From Propionispira arboris (GTDB lineage: Bacteria > Bacillota > Negativicutes > Selenomonadales > Selenomonadaceae): a stretch of DNA of 64,000 nt. Location of the stretch: positions 62,001 to 126,000 of the forward strand of contig NZ_FNZK01000003.1 in the NCBI RefSeq assembly GCF_900109225.1, given 5' to 3'. The position numbers were made by a program, and so were the translations under genes. A model generated the notes under the pieces. That model made no database searches and had not been told where the DNA came from. It saw only the letters and a list, made by a program, of their open reading frames with translations. The stretch's first letter is position 1. Every line of letters starts with the position of its first letter. Shown here one piece after another: positions 1 to 8,037 of the stretch.

Positions 1-1464
1 GTGGAACAGGCTCGCCAAAAATTAATTGAAGTAGTTGCTGAGTATAATAATGAATTATTAACAAAATACATAGAGGGGGAAGAAATTACCGAAGTGGAAT
101 TGGCCGCGGCACTCATTGAGGGAATTCATTCAGCTAAGATTTTTCCGGTACTTTGTGGTTCTGGTTATCGCAATGTTGGTGTAATGAAAATGATGAATGC
201 TATGGTTGAATATATGCCTGTCCCTTATTTTAAAACTTCACTCGGTACAGATCCTGACAACGGCGATTTGCTTGAACGTAAAACAGAAGGTGCTTTTTCC
301 GGTCAGGTTTTTAAAACATTGGTTGATCCATTTGTCGGTCGGCTTAGTTTTATAAAGGTTCTATCCGGTGTTTTAAAAAGTGAATCCTATGTTTACAATG
401 TCAATATTAAAAAGAATGAACGTATTGGTAATATTGTCACTATGCAGGGAAAACGGCAGGAACATGTTAATTGTATCAATGCTGGTGATATCTGTATGGT
501 GGGAAAACTACAAGAAACCAATACGGGAGATACTCTTTGTGATAAAAATTCACCAATTTTGTATGAAAAAATAGTGTATCCAAAATCAATGCTGACAATG
601 GCAATCAGTCCTAAAAACAAAGGCGATGAAGAAAAAATCGGTAGTGCTTTGACTAAGATGAAAGATGAAGATCCGACACTTTGTTTGGGGAAAAATTCCG
701 AGACAAAAGACTTTTTAATCAATGGGATTGGCGAAGTGCAGCTTGAAATCGTCATTGAAAAAATGAAGCGTAAATATGGAGTGGAAGCTTGTCTGCATCA
801 ATCTATTGTTCCATATCGTGAAACGATTAAGAAAAAGGTTAAGGTGGAAGGCAAACACAAAAAACAAAGTGGCGGGCATGGACAATTTGGTCATGTTTGG
901 CTGGAAATCGAACCCTTGGAACCAGGTGCAGGCAATGAATTTATCGAAAGTATTTTTGGTGGAGCAGTGCCAAGACAATATATACCAGCTGTGGAAAAAG
1001 GTACTTTTGAAACATTACAGGCTGGAGTGCTTGCCGGTTATCCTGTCGTTGATGTCAAAGTCAATTTAGTGGATGGTTCCTACCATAATGTCGATTCATC
1101 CGAACTGGCATTTAAGGTTGCAACAGCACAGGCAATAAAAAAAGGTGTTATGGATGCAGTGCCAGTGCTTTTAGAGCCGATTTATCAGGTGGTTATTGAG
1201 GCACCTGAATATTATACGGGTGATGTAATCGGCAGTCTTAATACCAAAAGAGCGCATATTTCATCTACGGATGTTCGGGATGATGGCAGCGGACGAATTT
1301 GTGCTGAAGTTCCATTAGCGGAATTAAATAAATATGCTACCCATTTGCGTTCATTGACGCAAGGCCGTGGCACGTTTGATATGGAATTTTCACATTATCA
1401 AGAGCTTCCTGTTAAACTTGCAGAATTGATTATTTTAGACTATCAGCATAAAAAAGCACAATAA
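1..1464 (+). CDS. Elongation factor G-like GTPase, C-terminal part (5' end outside window)
   Basis: The reading frame is open from base 1 to a TAA at 1462-1464. The visible 487 residues lack the GTP-binding P-loop, so the true start lies upstream; an intact EF-G is about 680-700 residues. Domain II is visible around residues 95-190, domain III around 195-270, domain IV around 285-390 with the GGHGQFG stretch, and domain V near the end (EAPEYYTGDVIG, then TQGRGTFDMEFSHY). The sequence looks like the second, EF-G-like paralogue found in many Firmicutes rather than the main fusA of the str operon. No ribosomal protein genes follow, and the next gene is convergent. Family is certain; the paralogue assignment is inference. 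Confidence 0.9.
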   Translation: MEQARQKLIEVVAEYNNELLTKYIEGEEITEVELAAALIEGIHSAKIFPVLCGSGYRNVGVMKMMNAMVEYMPVPYFKTSLGTDPDNGDLLERKTEGAFSGQVFKTLVDPFVGRLSFIKVLSGVLKSESYVYNVNIKKNERIGNIVTMQGKRQEHVNCINAGDICMVGKLQETNTGDTLCDKNSPILYEKIVYPKSMLTMAISPKNKGDEEKIGSALTKMKDEDPTLCLGKNSETKDFLINGIGEVQLEIVIEKMKRKYGVEACLHQSIVPYRETIKKKVKVEGKHKKQSGGHGQFGHVWLEIEPLEPGAGNEFIESIFGGAVPRQYIPAVEKGTFETLQAGVLAGYPVVDVKVNLVDGSYHNVDSSELAFKVATAQAIKKGVMDAVPVLLEPIYQVVIEAPEYYTGDVIGSLNTKRAHISSTDVRDDGSGRICAEVPLAELNKYATHLRSLTQGRGTFDMEFSHYQELPVKLAELIILDYQHKKAQ

Positions 1465-1508
1465 TACGAAAAAAGCAGCGATTACTAAATCGCTGCTTTT
1501 TTCGTATT
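1463..1508. terminator. Bidirectional intrinsic terminator
   Basis: A perfect inverted repeat with 20-base arms (AATACGAAAAAAGCAGCGAT and its complement) and a six-base loop starts inside the EF-G-like stop codon. A run of T follows the GC-rich core on both strands. It would end the EF-G-like transcript on the plus strand and the DUF4127/tRNA-Gln transcript on the minus strand. Confidence 0.9.
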
Positions 1509-1557
1509 GGATTTATAATATTGCGATTCCGATACTGGAATTACATAAAAAACATAA

Positions 1558-1633
1558 TGGCTGGGGTAGCTGGACTCGAACCAACGAATGCGGGATTCAG
1601 AATCCCGTGCCTTACCAACTTGGCGATACCCCA
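1558..1633 (-). tRNA. tRNA-Gln (anticodon CUG)
   Basis: On the minus strand the sequence starts TGGGGTATCGCCAAG and ends TACCCCA-G-CCA. The 7-bp acceptor stem is perfect and CCA is encoded. The anticodon stem CGGGA/TCCCG encloses the loop TTCTGAA, giving anticodon CTG, which reads CAG. The T arm has the usual GGTTCGAGTCC. The TGGGGTATCGCCAAG start is typical of bacterial glutamine tRNAs. The gene lies 51 bases downstream of the DUF4127 gene on the same strand and may be cotranscribed with it. Confidence 0.95.
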
Positions 1634-1683
1634 AAAGATGTGTTCTCAACAGTTCAACATTATACATAAATAAAGCATGAAAG

Positions 1684-3360
1684 TCAATAATCAATTTTCC
1701 CCAACGATAATGTAGCTTCTAAATAAATTTCAAAGGTTCGTGGCCAGGGATAAGACGCCTCGATTTGTATATCATTAATTTTGAGTAATAAATCACCATC
1801 GGTGGTATGTACCGGGATAGATTGTTTATAGGCTTTACTGTATTTTAAAAGTGTTGTTCGTTTCGTGAGACCTGTTTGCAGCATATCGTTGGCCCATTTG
1901 TAATTATGGTCAAGGTCCAGATCATTCACATTTGTAAAACCGGATTTTTTGAGATTTACATTTACAAGATCAATGACTTCTTTTAAATAATAATAATCTT
2001 CTACGTAGCGATTGTTCAGAAATGTAAGGTTGTTTTTATAGAGCAGCAATGCATTCGCTGATGAAAGTGGAGTCCTCAGTTTTTCGGTAAAAAGTGAAGC
2101 TTGGGTGATTGCCGTGCCAACCGCATTGCTGGTTGTATTCCAGCCGGCATAGGCAATTAACTGGTTTAACGGGATATTGTGGTTTAGTAAAATAGGAAAA
2201 AGGGTTTCCTCTGCTAAAAAATGTTTACTTAAATCAACTAAGGCAACTTTGTAATTTTGTTTCAGGAAACCTTCAATTTTTTTCGTGCTTTGTATTCGTT
2301 GACTGAGATTTTTTTCGTTGCCAATATAGACATATAAAATAAAGTCAGCTGCCACTGGATTATTCACGAGTTGTCCGTTTACCAAGGCTATCTTTTCTTT
2401 GACGGTTGTTGCTACGGAACATGGCATATAAGGCATGATGGTTTTAGGTGCTGCCTCATCGCAGTATTCAACGTAAATTTTAGGCTGATAAGACTCCTGC
2501 TTATTATTAATGTCGCTAAGTAGTGTAAGTGCAACTTCGTCGGCACCTCGTGTGCTGGTAACTTGACTGGAATAAATATTTTCTTGATGTAAGTACCTCT
2601 GGATTTGTCTTTTTTCCATATTGGGAATTCCAAAATCTTGGCCATCGTCTTGGGCGATGATGAGCTTGGTTAAGACACCCTGTTTAGCTAAAGCACTCAG
2701 CTTTTCATTGAGCAGTGTGTTTTTTGTGTAAAGTGATTTATATTTTTCAATAATTTCAGGTTTGATCTTTTTTTGTATTTGATTTAATTCATCAAGATCA
2801 AGGGGGTTTTCGAAAGTAGCAAGTTCATCAAGTAATCTTGAGTATTTTATGAGGGCTTTTTGATCTTTATAATTGTCAATACTGGCAGTGGGATAGATAC
2901 GCGGTAAGATATTGAAAGCATATATCGGGATTTTAAGATTATCAGCGTGCAGTTTTTCTAAAAAATCCAGAGCTTCTATTTCATCGCTTTCTTTACTGCG
3001 CGCTTCACGTGAGGCAAGCAAGCCGCCATGAATCAGCTGATCAATGGAAATAATGGCGGCATCTGCCTGCTTTATATTTTCTGCCAGCCATAAGCGCAGT
3101 GCTTTTGTATCACCGGATTGCGTATAGTAATCAAGGATGTTTGGTGGTGGAACGATTACTTTAATATTCGCAATTTTGCCCGCATCAACCACAAACTGTC
3201 GGCATGGGGGACGGCTGTCAAGGGGCAGCAAAATAACAGTATGCGTATAAATTTGTTTGGTTTCAACTGGTGCAGCTGCTTGAAACCTTTGGGTCGTATA
3301 ATTAAAATAAACAACTAGACTCGATATAAAAACAACGAAAAATAGCCAGCGCAGCTTCAC
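1684..3360 (-). CDS. DUF4127 family protein
   Basis: This is a 558-residue protein with a GTG start preceded by AAAGGATGATG. The N-terminus has a hydrophobic segment (about residues 5-20) that could be an uncleaved anchor or signal peptide. It is followed by the LLPLDSRPPCRQF stretch that marks the DUF4127 family, and by an IISIDQLIHGGLLASR motif. The biochemical function of the family is unknown to me; it is common in Firmicutes and often predicted to be exported. The gene is monocistronic apart from the tRNA downstream. The 260 bases upstream, shared with divergent rsmD, contain a dispersed repeat. Family assignment is confident; location at the cell envelope is inferred only from the N-terminal hydrophobic stretch. 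Confidence 0.8.
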   Translation of the reverse strand: MKLRWLFFVVFISSLVVYFNYTTQRFQAAAPVETKQIYTHTVILLPLDSRPPCRQFVVDAGKIANIKVIVPPPNILDYYTQSGDTKALRLWLAENIKQADAAIISIDQLIHGGLLASREARSKESDEIEALDFLEKLHADNLKIPIYAFNILPRIYPTASIDNYKDQKALIKYSRLLDELATFENPLDLDELNQIQKKIKPEIIEKYKSLYTKNTLLNEKLSALAKQGVLTKLIIAQDDGQDFGIPNMEKRQIQRYLHQENIYSSQVTSTRGADEVALTLLSDINNKQESYQPKIYVEYCDEAAPKTIMPYMPCSVATTVKEKIALVNGQLVNNPVAADFILYVYIGNEKNLSQRIQSTKKIEGFLKQNYKVALVDLSKHFLAEETLFPILLNHNIPLNQLIAYAGWNTTSNAVGTAITQASLFTEKLRTPLSSANALLLYKNNLTFLNNRYVEDYYYLKEVIDLVNVNLKKSGFTNVNDLDLDHNYKWANDMLQTGLTKRTTLLKYSKAYKQSIPVHTTDGDLLLKINDIQIEASYPWPRTFEIYLEATLSLGKIDY

Positions 3361-3489
3361 AAAACATCATCCTTTTGCTATGAAAAAATTATTACCATCG
3401 TATTATAACATAAATGGAGTACTATTGACCTACGTGTAATAGTTCACTAACACGGGAAAGTATGGTAAAATGAAAGCAATTAATTATTA

Positions 3490-3605
3490 ATATATAAGTG
3501 GCATTAAATATTCTATATCTCAATCGTCAGGAATAGGGTATCCCTATACCCCATTCCTGGCAGACTGATAGATTGGATGTAATTTCTTTAATGCGTTCTA
3601 TATAG
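3490..3605 (-). repeat. Dispersed terminally inverted element, copy A
   Basis: About 116 bp between the DUF4127 and rsmD genes. Read on the minus strand it begins ATATAGAACGCATTAAAG and ends TTTAATGCCACTTATATA, so the ends are imperfect inverted repeats of about 20 bp. A central hairpin is formed by GGGGTATAGGG and CCCTATTCC. Both end modules match copies B and C, but the central block of about 35 bases found in those copies is missing. No reading frame is present. Confidence 0.75.
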
Positions 3606-3620
3606 TTTTGGAGTAGATAT

Positions 3621-4196
3621 ATGAGAATCATAACAGGGAAAGCAAAGGGCTGCAAACTTAAAACACCAAAAGGAATGAGCACAAGACCAACAGCTGATCG
3701 CATTAAAGAATCTTTGTTTAATATTTTAAACGCGGATATAGCGGGCACGCATGTACTGGATATTTTTGCTGGAACTGGAAACTTGGGCTTAGAGGCGCTC
3801 AGTCGTGGTGCTATCGATGCAGTATTTATTGATCAAAGTGTCGATAGTGTAAATATCATTAAACAAAATGCTGAACATACAAAATTAACGGAAGCAACAG
3901 AAATTATCAAATGCGATGTGTTCACAGCAATGAAAAAATTACAACGGTTGGGTAAAAAATTTGATATTGTTTTTTGTGACCCACCATATAATAAAAATTT
4001 ATGCCAAAAAGCATTACTACTTTTTGACGAAATGGATCTATTGACAAGTGAAGCCCTTGTAATTATGGAACATGCCGCGGAGGATTCTTTGGAACTGAAT
4101 TTACAGAATATCGTACTTTTTCGGAATCAGCGCTATGGGGCGACGACGCAGATCAGTATTTTTATCAGAAAAACAGATTTTTTAACAGATTGTTAA
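3621..4196 (+). CDS. rsmD: 16S rRNA (guanine966-N2)-methyltransferase
   Basis: A 191-residue Rossmann-fold methyltransferase. It begins MRIITGKAKGCKL. The SAM-binding motif I is VLDIFAGTGNLGLEAL (about residues 45-60), and the catalytic motif IV is CDPPY (about residue 119), as expected for N2-guanine methyltransferases. Length and start match RsmD, which methylates G966 of 16S rRNA during 30S assembly. A TGGAG ribosome-binding site precedes the ATG. It sits 19 bases upstream of coaD, the usual rsmD-coaD arrangement of Firmicutes. Its promoter probably lies in or upstream of the repeat element at 3490-3605. Confidence 0.93.
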   Translation: MRIITGKAKGCKLKTPKGMSTRPTADRIKESLFNILNADIAGTHVLDIFAGTGNLGLEALSRGAIDAVFIDQSVDSVNIIKQNAEHTKLTEATEIIKCDVFTAMKKLQRLGKKFDIVFCDPPYNKNLCQKALLLFDEMDLLTSEALVIMEHAAEDSLELNLQNIVLFRNQRYGATTQISIFIRKTDFLTDC

Positions 4197-4215
4197 TTGA
4201 AATGGAGGCGGGAGT

Positions 4216-4701
4216 ATGAAAATTGCTGTATGTCCGGGGAGTTTTGACCCAGTGACGAATGGGCATATCGACATTATAGAACGAGCTAGTACGATGTTTG
4301 ATGAACTCATTGTTGGTGTATTTCATAATGTAAATAAAAAACCTTTATTTACGATGCAAGAGCGAGTAACTTTGCTGGCGGAGGCGACGAAACATCTTAA
4401 AAACGTACGAGTTACTTCTTTTCACGGATTGTTGAACGAATACGTAAAACAACAGGGTTCACGTATTATTGTAAGAGGTCTTCGGGCGATGAGTGATTTT
4501 GAATACGAATTTCAAAGAGCTCTTTTACTAAAACACCTGGATCCGGAAATCGAGACTGTTTTCATGATGACCAGTAATGAATATTCATTTTTGAGTTCAT
4601 CAGGAATTCGTGAATTAGCGAATTTTCAAGGTGAAATTAAAGGACTTGTGCCAAAATGTGTAGAAATAGCAATTAAACAAAAAGTTCAAAATAAAAGTTG
4701 A
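4216..4701 (+). CDS. coaD: Phosphopantetheine adenylyltransferase
   Basis: A 161-residue nucleotidyltransferase catalysing the penultimate step of coenzyme A synthesis (ATP + 4'-phosphopantetheine to dephospho-CoA). The N-terminal CPGSFDPVTNGH carries the (T/H)xGH nucleotide-binding motif. RGLRAMSDFEYEFQ and the late EYSFLSSSGIRE, which contains the ISSTxxR-like signature, are both present. The ATG is preceded by GGAGGCGGG. The gene follows rsmD, forming a two-gene unit, and the coiled-coil gene at 4749 continues in the same direction. Confidence 0.96.
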   Translation: MKIAVCPGSFDPVTNGHIDIIERASTMFDELIVGVFHNVNKKPLFTMQERVTLLAEATKHLKNVRVTSFHGLLNEYVKQQGSRIIVRGLRAMSDFEYEFQRALLLKHLDPEIETVFMMTSNEYSFLSSSGIRELANFQGEIKGLVPKCVEIAIKQKVQNKS

Positions 4702-4748
4702 ATAGAAATTTTATAAATTTAACGAAAAGATGAAGGTAGGCTGGATAT

Positions 4749-5198
4749 ATGGCTGTAAATGAAATTTTAGATGAAATTGAAAATTTAGTAGTGGATGCTA
4801 GACGCGTTGTTTTCACCAACAAATGCATTATTGAAGAAGATGATTTGATCCGTCTTGTTGATGATTTGAGAAATGCACTGCCAAATGAAATTCAAAATGC
4901 GGGTCAAGTTATGCAAGAACGCCAGCAAATACTTGATGAAGCAAAAAGAGAAGCAAATAAAATTGTTGAGCAGGCAAAAAATTATGGTGAAAAATTAGTA
5001 GCCGAACACGAGATCGTAAAGCAGGCTCAAAATCAAGCAAGTGAAATTATGGAAAAAACAATTCAAAATTCAAATGAACTTAAAGAGGATTCTGTAAAAT
5101 ATGCAAATCAGGTTTTTGATCATTTATTATCAGGGATGAATAGCACACTCGATGTTGTTCAACAAGCCAAAGCAGATTTAAACCAAGGCAGTAAATAA
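4749..5198 (+). CDS. Conserved coiled-coil protein (DivIVA/ATP synthase b-like), function unknown
   Basis: A 149-residue, highly charged, glutamine- and alanine-rich protein predicted to be almost wholly helical. No membrane segment or signal peptide is visible. The N-terminal 50 residues (DEIENLVVDARR, then KCIIEEDDLIRLVDDLR) resemble the short DivIVA-type proteins found beside coaD and tmcAL in Negativicutes. A long coiled coil follows from about residue 55 to 120. Similarity to the ATP synthase b subunit is probably only coiled-coil composition. A role in cell shape or division is a guess. A GAAGGTAGG sequence lies upstream of the ATG. It converges with tmcAL, the stop codons being only 14 bases apart. 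Confidence 0.75.
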   Translation: MAVNEILDEIENLVVDARRVVFTNKCIIEEDDLIRLVDDLRNALPNEIQNAGQVMQERQQILDEAKREANKIVEQAKNYGEKLVAEHEIVKQAQNQASEIMEKTIQNSNELKEDSVKYANQVFDHLLSGMNSTLDVVQQAKADLNQGSK

Positions 5199-5212
5199 TA
5201 TAGACGTATTAT

Positions 5213-6451
5213 TTAGCGTTTAATATACATAGGTGAGGTCAGAAAATCTAACCCGCCTATCTGGGCTGGGGAAAAGCAAAGTGCATATAGATCGGTTGCA
5301 TACGTATCGATGGCAAGCATGCTCTCAAGCAACGAAAGTTGAGAATGAGAGCGTTTTGTGCTGTCTAAAAAATTAGTTGTTTTCGTGATGATTGGGATGC
5401 TGGCAGTTCTTTTGAGTTCATGCAAGATTTCACGCCCTTTCATATTGAAGGCCAAAACTCTGGCATAGAGCGGTCCACTTTGATCAAAGGCGGCAATAGA
5501 TTGCTTGGTGGTACCCAGCAAACAATGCAGAACAAGTCTGTGCAGCCGACTCATGGGATAGCGTTTGCTTTTTGTTAAAGCTAAAAGCTCCGTTAAATCC
5601 CTGCTTTGCAAAGCGGCTTTGGCGATTTTGTATTCAAGACCTTCGGAAATCCCCGTGATATTTTTTAATTCTGGTTGTTTTATTTTGCGAAGTAAAGCAA
5701 GTATACTGGTACTGAGTAAATCCATTGATGGCAGGGCTGCACTATTTTGGCAGAATGTCTCAATTGTTTGATAAGTTTCTAACGGGACGGACTGCTTTAT
5801 TAAAGAAAAATTTGGAGAAGAGCTGTATAGTTCTTTGCGAATCGCACCAGCGCTGGCAAGATCACCTGAAATTATTCCACTGTGGTAAGGGGCAGCAGCA
5901 CGCTCGATTGGTAGTATTTTTTGCTTTGTTTTGAAAATTTTTATTGCATTTAAATATTCAACTGCTAAAATAGTATTTGGCTGTGATAAAATAGCTGCTG
6001 GAATGGAATGCGTTTTACTTATCGCAGTACTCAACGCCGCCGCATAGGATTGACCGGATTTTAAATTGGTGTGTAATTCTTCCGTGATGGCTGGATCAAG
6101 TGAGGCTGACGAAACTTTTTCCAGAAGTGAAAGGTCTGCATGTTCACTGCCAAAAGATATGTAACGAATGTTGAGGCTGTTTAAGAGCCGTATGCCGCCT
6201 CTGGCAAAGTCTTGTGCACTGCGCACGGTAAAGACACAAGGAAGCTCTATGACAAGATCTACACCTGAATTGACAGCCATAGCAGCGCGAGTCCATTTGC
6301 TAAAAAGTGCTGGTTCACCACGCTGCGTGAAGTTGCCGCTCATGATGCAGATTGTATAATCGAGTTTGGATTTTTTTTTTGCTTCCGTTATTTGATGGAG
6401 ATGTCCGTTGTGAAACGGATTATATTCAGCAATAATACCAATGGATTCCAT
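5213..6451 (-). CDS. tmcAL: tRNA(Met) cytidine acetate ligase (nucleotidyltransferase family)
   Basis: A 412-residue protein. The N-terminus IIAEYNPFHNGH holds the nucleotidyltransferase HxGH motif, followed by SGNFTQRGEPA and a conserved ARGGIRLLNSL stretch. These mark the YlbM/TmcAL family, which uses acetate and ATP to form N4-acetylcytidine at the wobble position of elongator tRNA-Met. The ATG has a strong GAAAGGTGGTC upstream. It is divergent from yceD, with a 144-base gap holding the yceD promoter. The position beside coaD is conserved in Firmicutes. Confidence 0.9.
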   Translation of the reverse strand: MESIGIIAEYNPFHNGHLHQITEAKKKSKLDYTICIMSGNFTQRGEPALFSKWTRAAMAVNSGVDLVIELPCVFTVRSAQDFARGGIRLLNSLNIRYISFGSEHADLSLLEKVSSASLDPAITEELHTNLKSGQSYAAALSTAISKTHSIPAAILSQPNTILAVEYLNAIKIFKTKQKILPIERAAAPYHSGIISGDLASAGAIRKELYSSSPNFSLIKQSVPLETYQTIETFCQNSAALPSMDLLSTSILALLRKIKQPELKNITGISEGLEYKIAKAALQSRDLTELLALTKSKRYPMSRLHRLVLHCLLGTTKQSIAAFDQSGPLYARVLAFNMKGREILHELKRTASIPIITKTTNFLDSTKRSHSQLSLLESMLAIDTYATDLYALCFSPAQIGGLDFLTSPMYIKR

Positions 6452-6547
6452 AAGAGACCACCTTTCGTTTACTATATTTTACCATGATAAATAAATTTTT
6501 GTATAGTTTGGCTGAGAAAAATCAAAAAGTAAGACAAGGAGAAACCC

Positions 6548-6576
6548 TTGACAAATGATATTCTGGCCGCTATAAT
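6548..6576 (+). promoter_or_regulatory. Consensus sigma-A promoter of yceD-rpmF
   Basis: Perfect TTGACA at 6548-6553 and TATAAT at 6571-6576 with a 17-base spacer. Transcription would begin near 6583, leaving a leader of only about 10-15 bases before the yceD ATG. This suggests strong, largely unregulated expression. Confidence 0.85.
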
Positions 6577-6595
6577 AGATTGAGGTTGATGCTAA

Positions 6596-7099
6596 ATGAT
6601 GAGAGTAAGTATTGTACAGTTGGAATCAGACATTGGAAGTGCATATTCATTTACATTTACGACTTCTGCTAATGAAATTGACTTAGTTCACGAAACCTAT
6701 TCTATTGAAGGAAAAATAGAAGTGAAAGGTTCTATTGTGAATACGGGAAAAGTTTATCGTGTGGAAGGCGTTATTTATTGTAAAAAATCTTTTCAATGTG
6801 ACCGCTGTCTCGAACATTTTGTACACGATCAGAAGCATTCTTTTGATGAAAGTTATAAAAAAGAAGCAGAAGATCAAAATGAAAATGTAAATTATTTTAA
6901 CGGTGACGCGCTTGACCTTACGGACTTAGTTCGTGATGTGATCTTGCTTTCACAGCCGTTGAATAATATATGTAGTCCTGATTGTCGCGGGTTATGCATG
7001 AAGTGCGGTGCTAATCTAAACGAAACAGAATGTGGTTGCGATCGCCATATTGTGGATCCTAGGCTTGCAGCATTACAAGAAGCTTTAAATAAGGAATAG
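6596..7099 (+). CDS. yceD: YceD family protein (DUF177)
   Basis: A 167-residue protein of the YceD/DUF177 family. Two CxxC pairs are visible: FQCDRCLEHF (about residue 63) and CSPDCRGLCMKCGANLN (about residues 123-139). The second is the family signature. DUF177 genes almost always precede rpmF; a role in 23S rRNA accumulation is reported for plant and bacterial members. The start is either the ATG at 6596 or the adjacent ATG at 6599; a GAGG lies 10 bases upstream. It is cotranscribed with rpmF from the consensus promoter directly upstream. Confidence 0.88.
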   Translation: MMRVSIVQLESDIGSAYSFTFTTSANEIDLVHETYSIEGKIEVKGSIVNTGKVYRVEGVIYCKKSFQCDRCLEHFVHDQKHSFDESYKKEAEDQNENVNYFNGDALDLTDLVRDVILLSQPLNNICSPDCRGLCMKCGANLNETECGCDRHIVDPRLAALQEALNKE

Positions 7100-7144
7100 C
7101 TTGGAATTGATCACAACGGTGATCCTTTTAAGGAGGTGTAATAA

Positions 7145-7327
7145 ATGGCAGTACCTAAGCGTAAAATGTCGAAAGCTCGTCGTGACAAACGCCGTGCAAA
7201 CTGGAAGTTAACAGCCCCTGGTTTTATTGCATGTCCGCAATGTCATGAACCAAAAATGCCACATCATGTATGTCTGGATTGTGGTTATTATGATGGTAAA
7301 CAAGTTATTGCAGCAGCAGCTGAATAA
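7145..7327 (+). CDS. rpmF: Ribosomal protein L32
   Basis: A 60-residue protein beginning [18 protein letters not shown], the invariant L32 start. It has a zinc-ribbon pair [18 protein letters not shown], so this is the C+ (zinc-binding) form. AAGGAGGTG is placed ideally upstream. It is the last gene before a terminator. The yceD-rpmF-(fapR)-plsX order is conserved in Firmicutes. Confidence 0.98.
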   Translation: MAVPKRKMSKARRDKRRANWKLTAPGFIACPQCHEPKMPHHVCLDCGYYDGKQVIAAAAE

Positions 7328-7335
7328 AAGTCTTC

Positions 7336-7381
7336 AGAATGAGCAAGATATAAGTTACTTATATCTTGCTCATTCTTTTTA
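7336..7381 (+). terminator. Intrinsic terminator after rpmF
   Basis: A near-perfect stem with 19-20-base arms (AGAATGAGCAAGATATAAG and its complement), a very small loop and a T run. It separates yceD-rpmF from the fatty-acid operon. Confidence 0.88.
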
Positions 7382-7382
7382 C

Positions 7383-7411
7383 TTGCCTTTTAGCTAAAAA
7401 GTCGTTATAAT
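7383..7411 (+). promoter_or_regulatory. Promoter of the fapR-plsX-fab operon
   Basis: TTGCCT at 7383-7388, a 17-base spacer, and TATAAT at 7406-7411. The predicted transcript start near 7418 lies just upstream of the FapR box. Confidence 0.7.
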
Positions 7412-7428
7412 ATTTAATTGTAACTGGT

Positions 7429-7447
7429 TATAGTATCTAGTACTAAA
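7429..7447 (+). promoter_or_regulatory. Probable FapR operator
   Basis: TATAGTATCTAGTACTAAA contains the inverted pair TAGTA/TACTA around TCTAG. It closely resembles the FapR box upstream of Bacillus fapR (TTAGTACCTAGTCTTAAT, recalled from the literature). It lies downstream of the promoter and 17 bases before the fapR ATG, so bound FapR would block the transcript. Malonyl-CoA is the known inducer in Bacillus. Confidence 0.7.
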
Positions 7448-7463
7448 AATAGGTGATAATCAT

Positions 7464-8021
7464 ATGGTGCGTATAAAAAAAAGAATCAGACAACAGTTGT
7501 TGTTGGATCAGGTAAAAGAAAAGCCGTTTCTTACGGATGAAGAACTGGCGAAAATTTTGCAGGTTAGCATCCAGACGATTCGGCTTGATCGATTAGAGCT
7601 TGGAATGCCTGAGTTGCGTGAACGTGTCAAAAAAATGGCAGAAAACGCACAAAATAAGGTTAAATCTATTGGCCGAGGCGAAGTAGTTGGAGAACTCATT
7701 GATCTTGAACTTGGAAAATCGGGTATATCACTCATGAAAATTACAGAAGAAATGGTGTTTGAAAAAACGCAGGTTGCACGTGGACATTATGTGTTTTCAC
7801 AAGCGAATTCTTTAGCACTTGCGATTATTGATGCACCTTTGGCTGTGACTGGTGTAGCGAATGTAAAATATAAAATTCCAGTTCATGTTGGTGAGAAGTT
7901 AGTTGCCAAGGCAGAAATTATGCGTAAACGAGGGAATAAATACTTTGTTTGGGTTAAAACAAAAAATGAAACACAGGAAGTATTTAGAGCTAAATTTATA
8001 ATGGTTTCATTGGAGAGTTAA
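7464..8021 (+). CDS. fapR: Fatty acid/phospholipid synthesis repressor FapR
   Basis: A 185-residue protein. An N-terminal DeoR-like helix-turn-helix lies at about residues 23-45 (LTDEELAKILQVSIQTIRLDR). A linker follows, then a hot-dog thioesterase-like domain from about residue 95 (TEEMVFEKTQVARGHYVFSQAN), which in FapR binds malonyl-CoA. In Firmicutes FapR represses the fab and plsX genes. The gene is directly followed by plsX with a 16-base gap, and a FapR-like box lies upstream, indicating autoregulation of the whole operon. Confidence 0.94.
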   Translation: MVRIKKRIRQQLLLDQVKEKPFLTDEELAKILQVSIQTIRLDRLELGMPELRERVKKMAENAQNKVKSIGRGEVVGELIDLELGKSGISLMKITEEMVFEKTQVARGHYVFSQANSLALAIIDAPLAVTGVANVKYKIPVHVGEKLVAKAEIMRKRGNKYFVWVKTKNETQEVFRAKFIMVSLES

Positions 8022-8037
8022 TGGAGGGACCTAGTGT

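Noticed and set aside
1485-1694. Minus-strand reading frame covering the tRNA-Gln
   Set aside because: It overlaps a complete tRNA gene and has no coding features.
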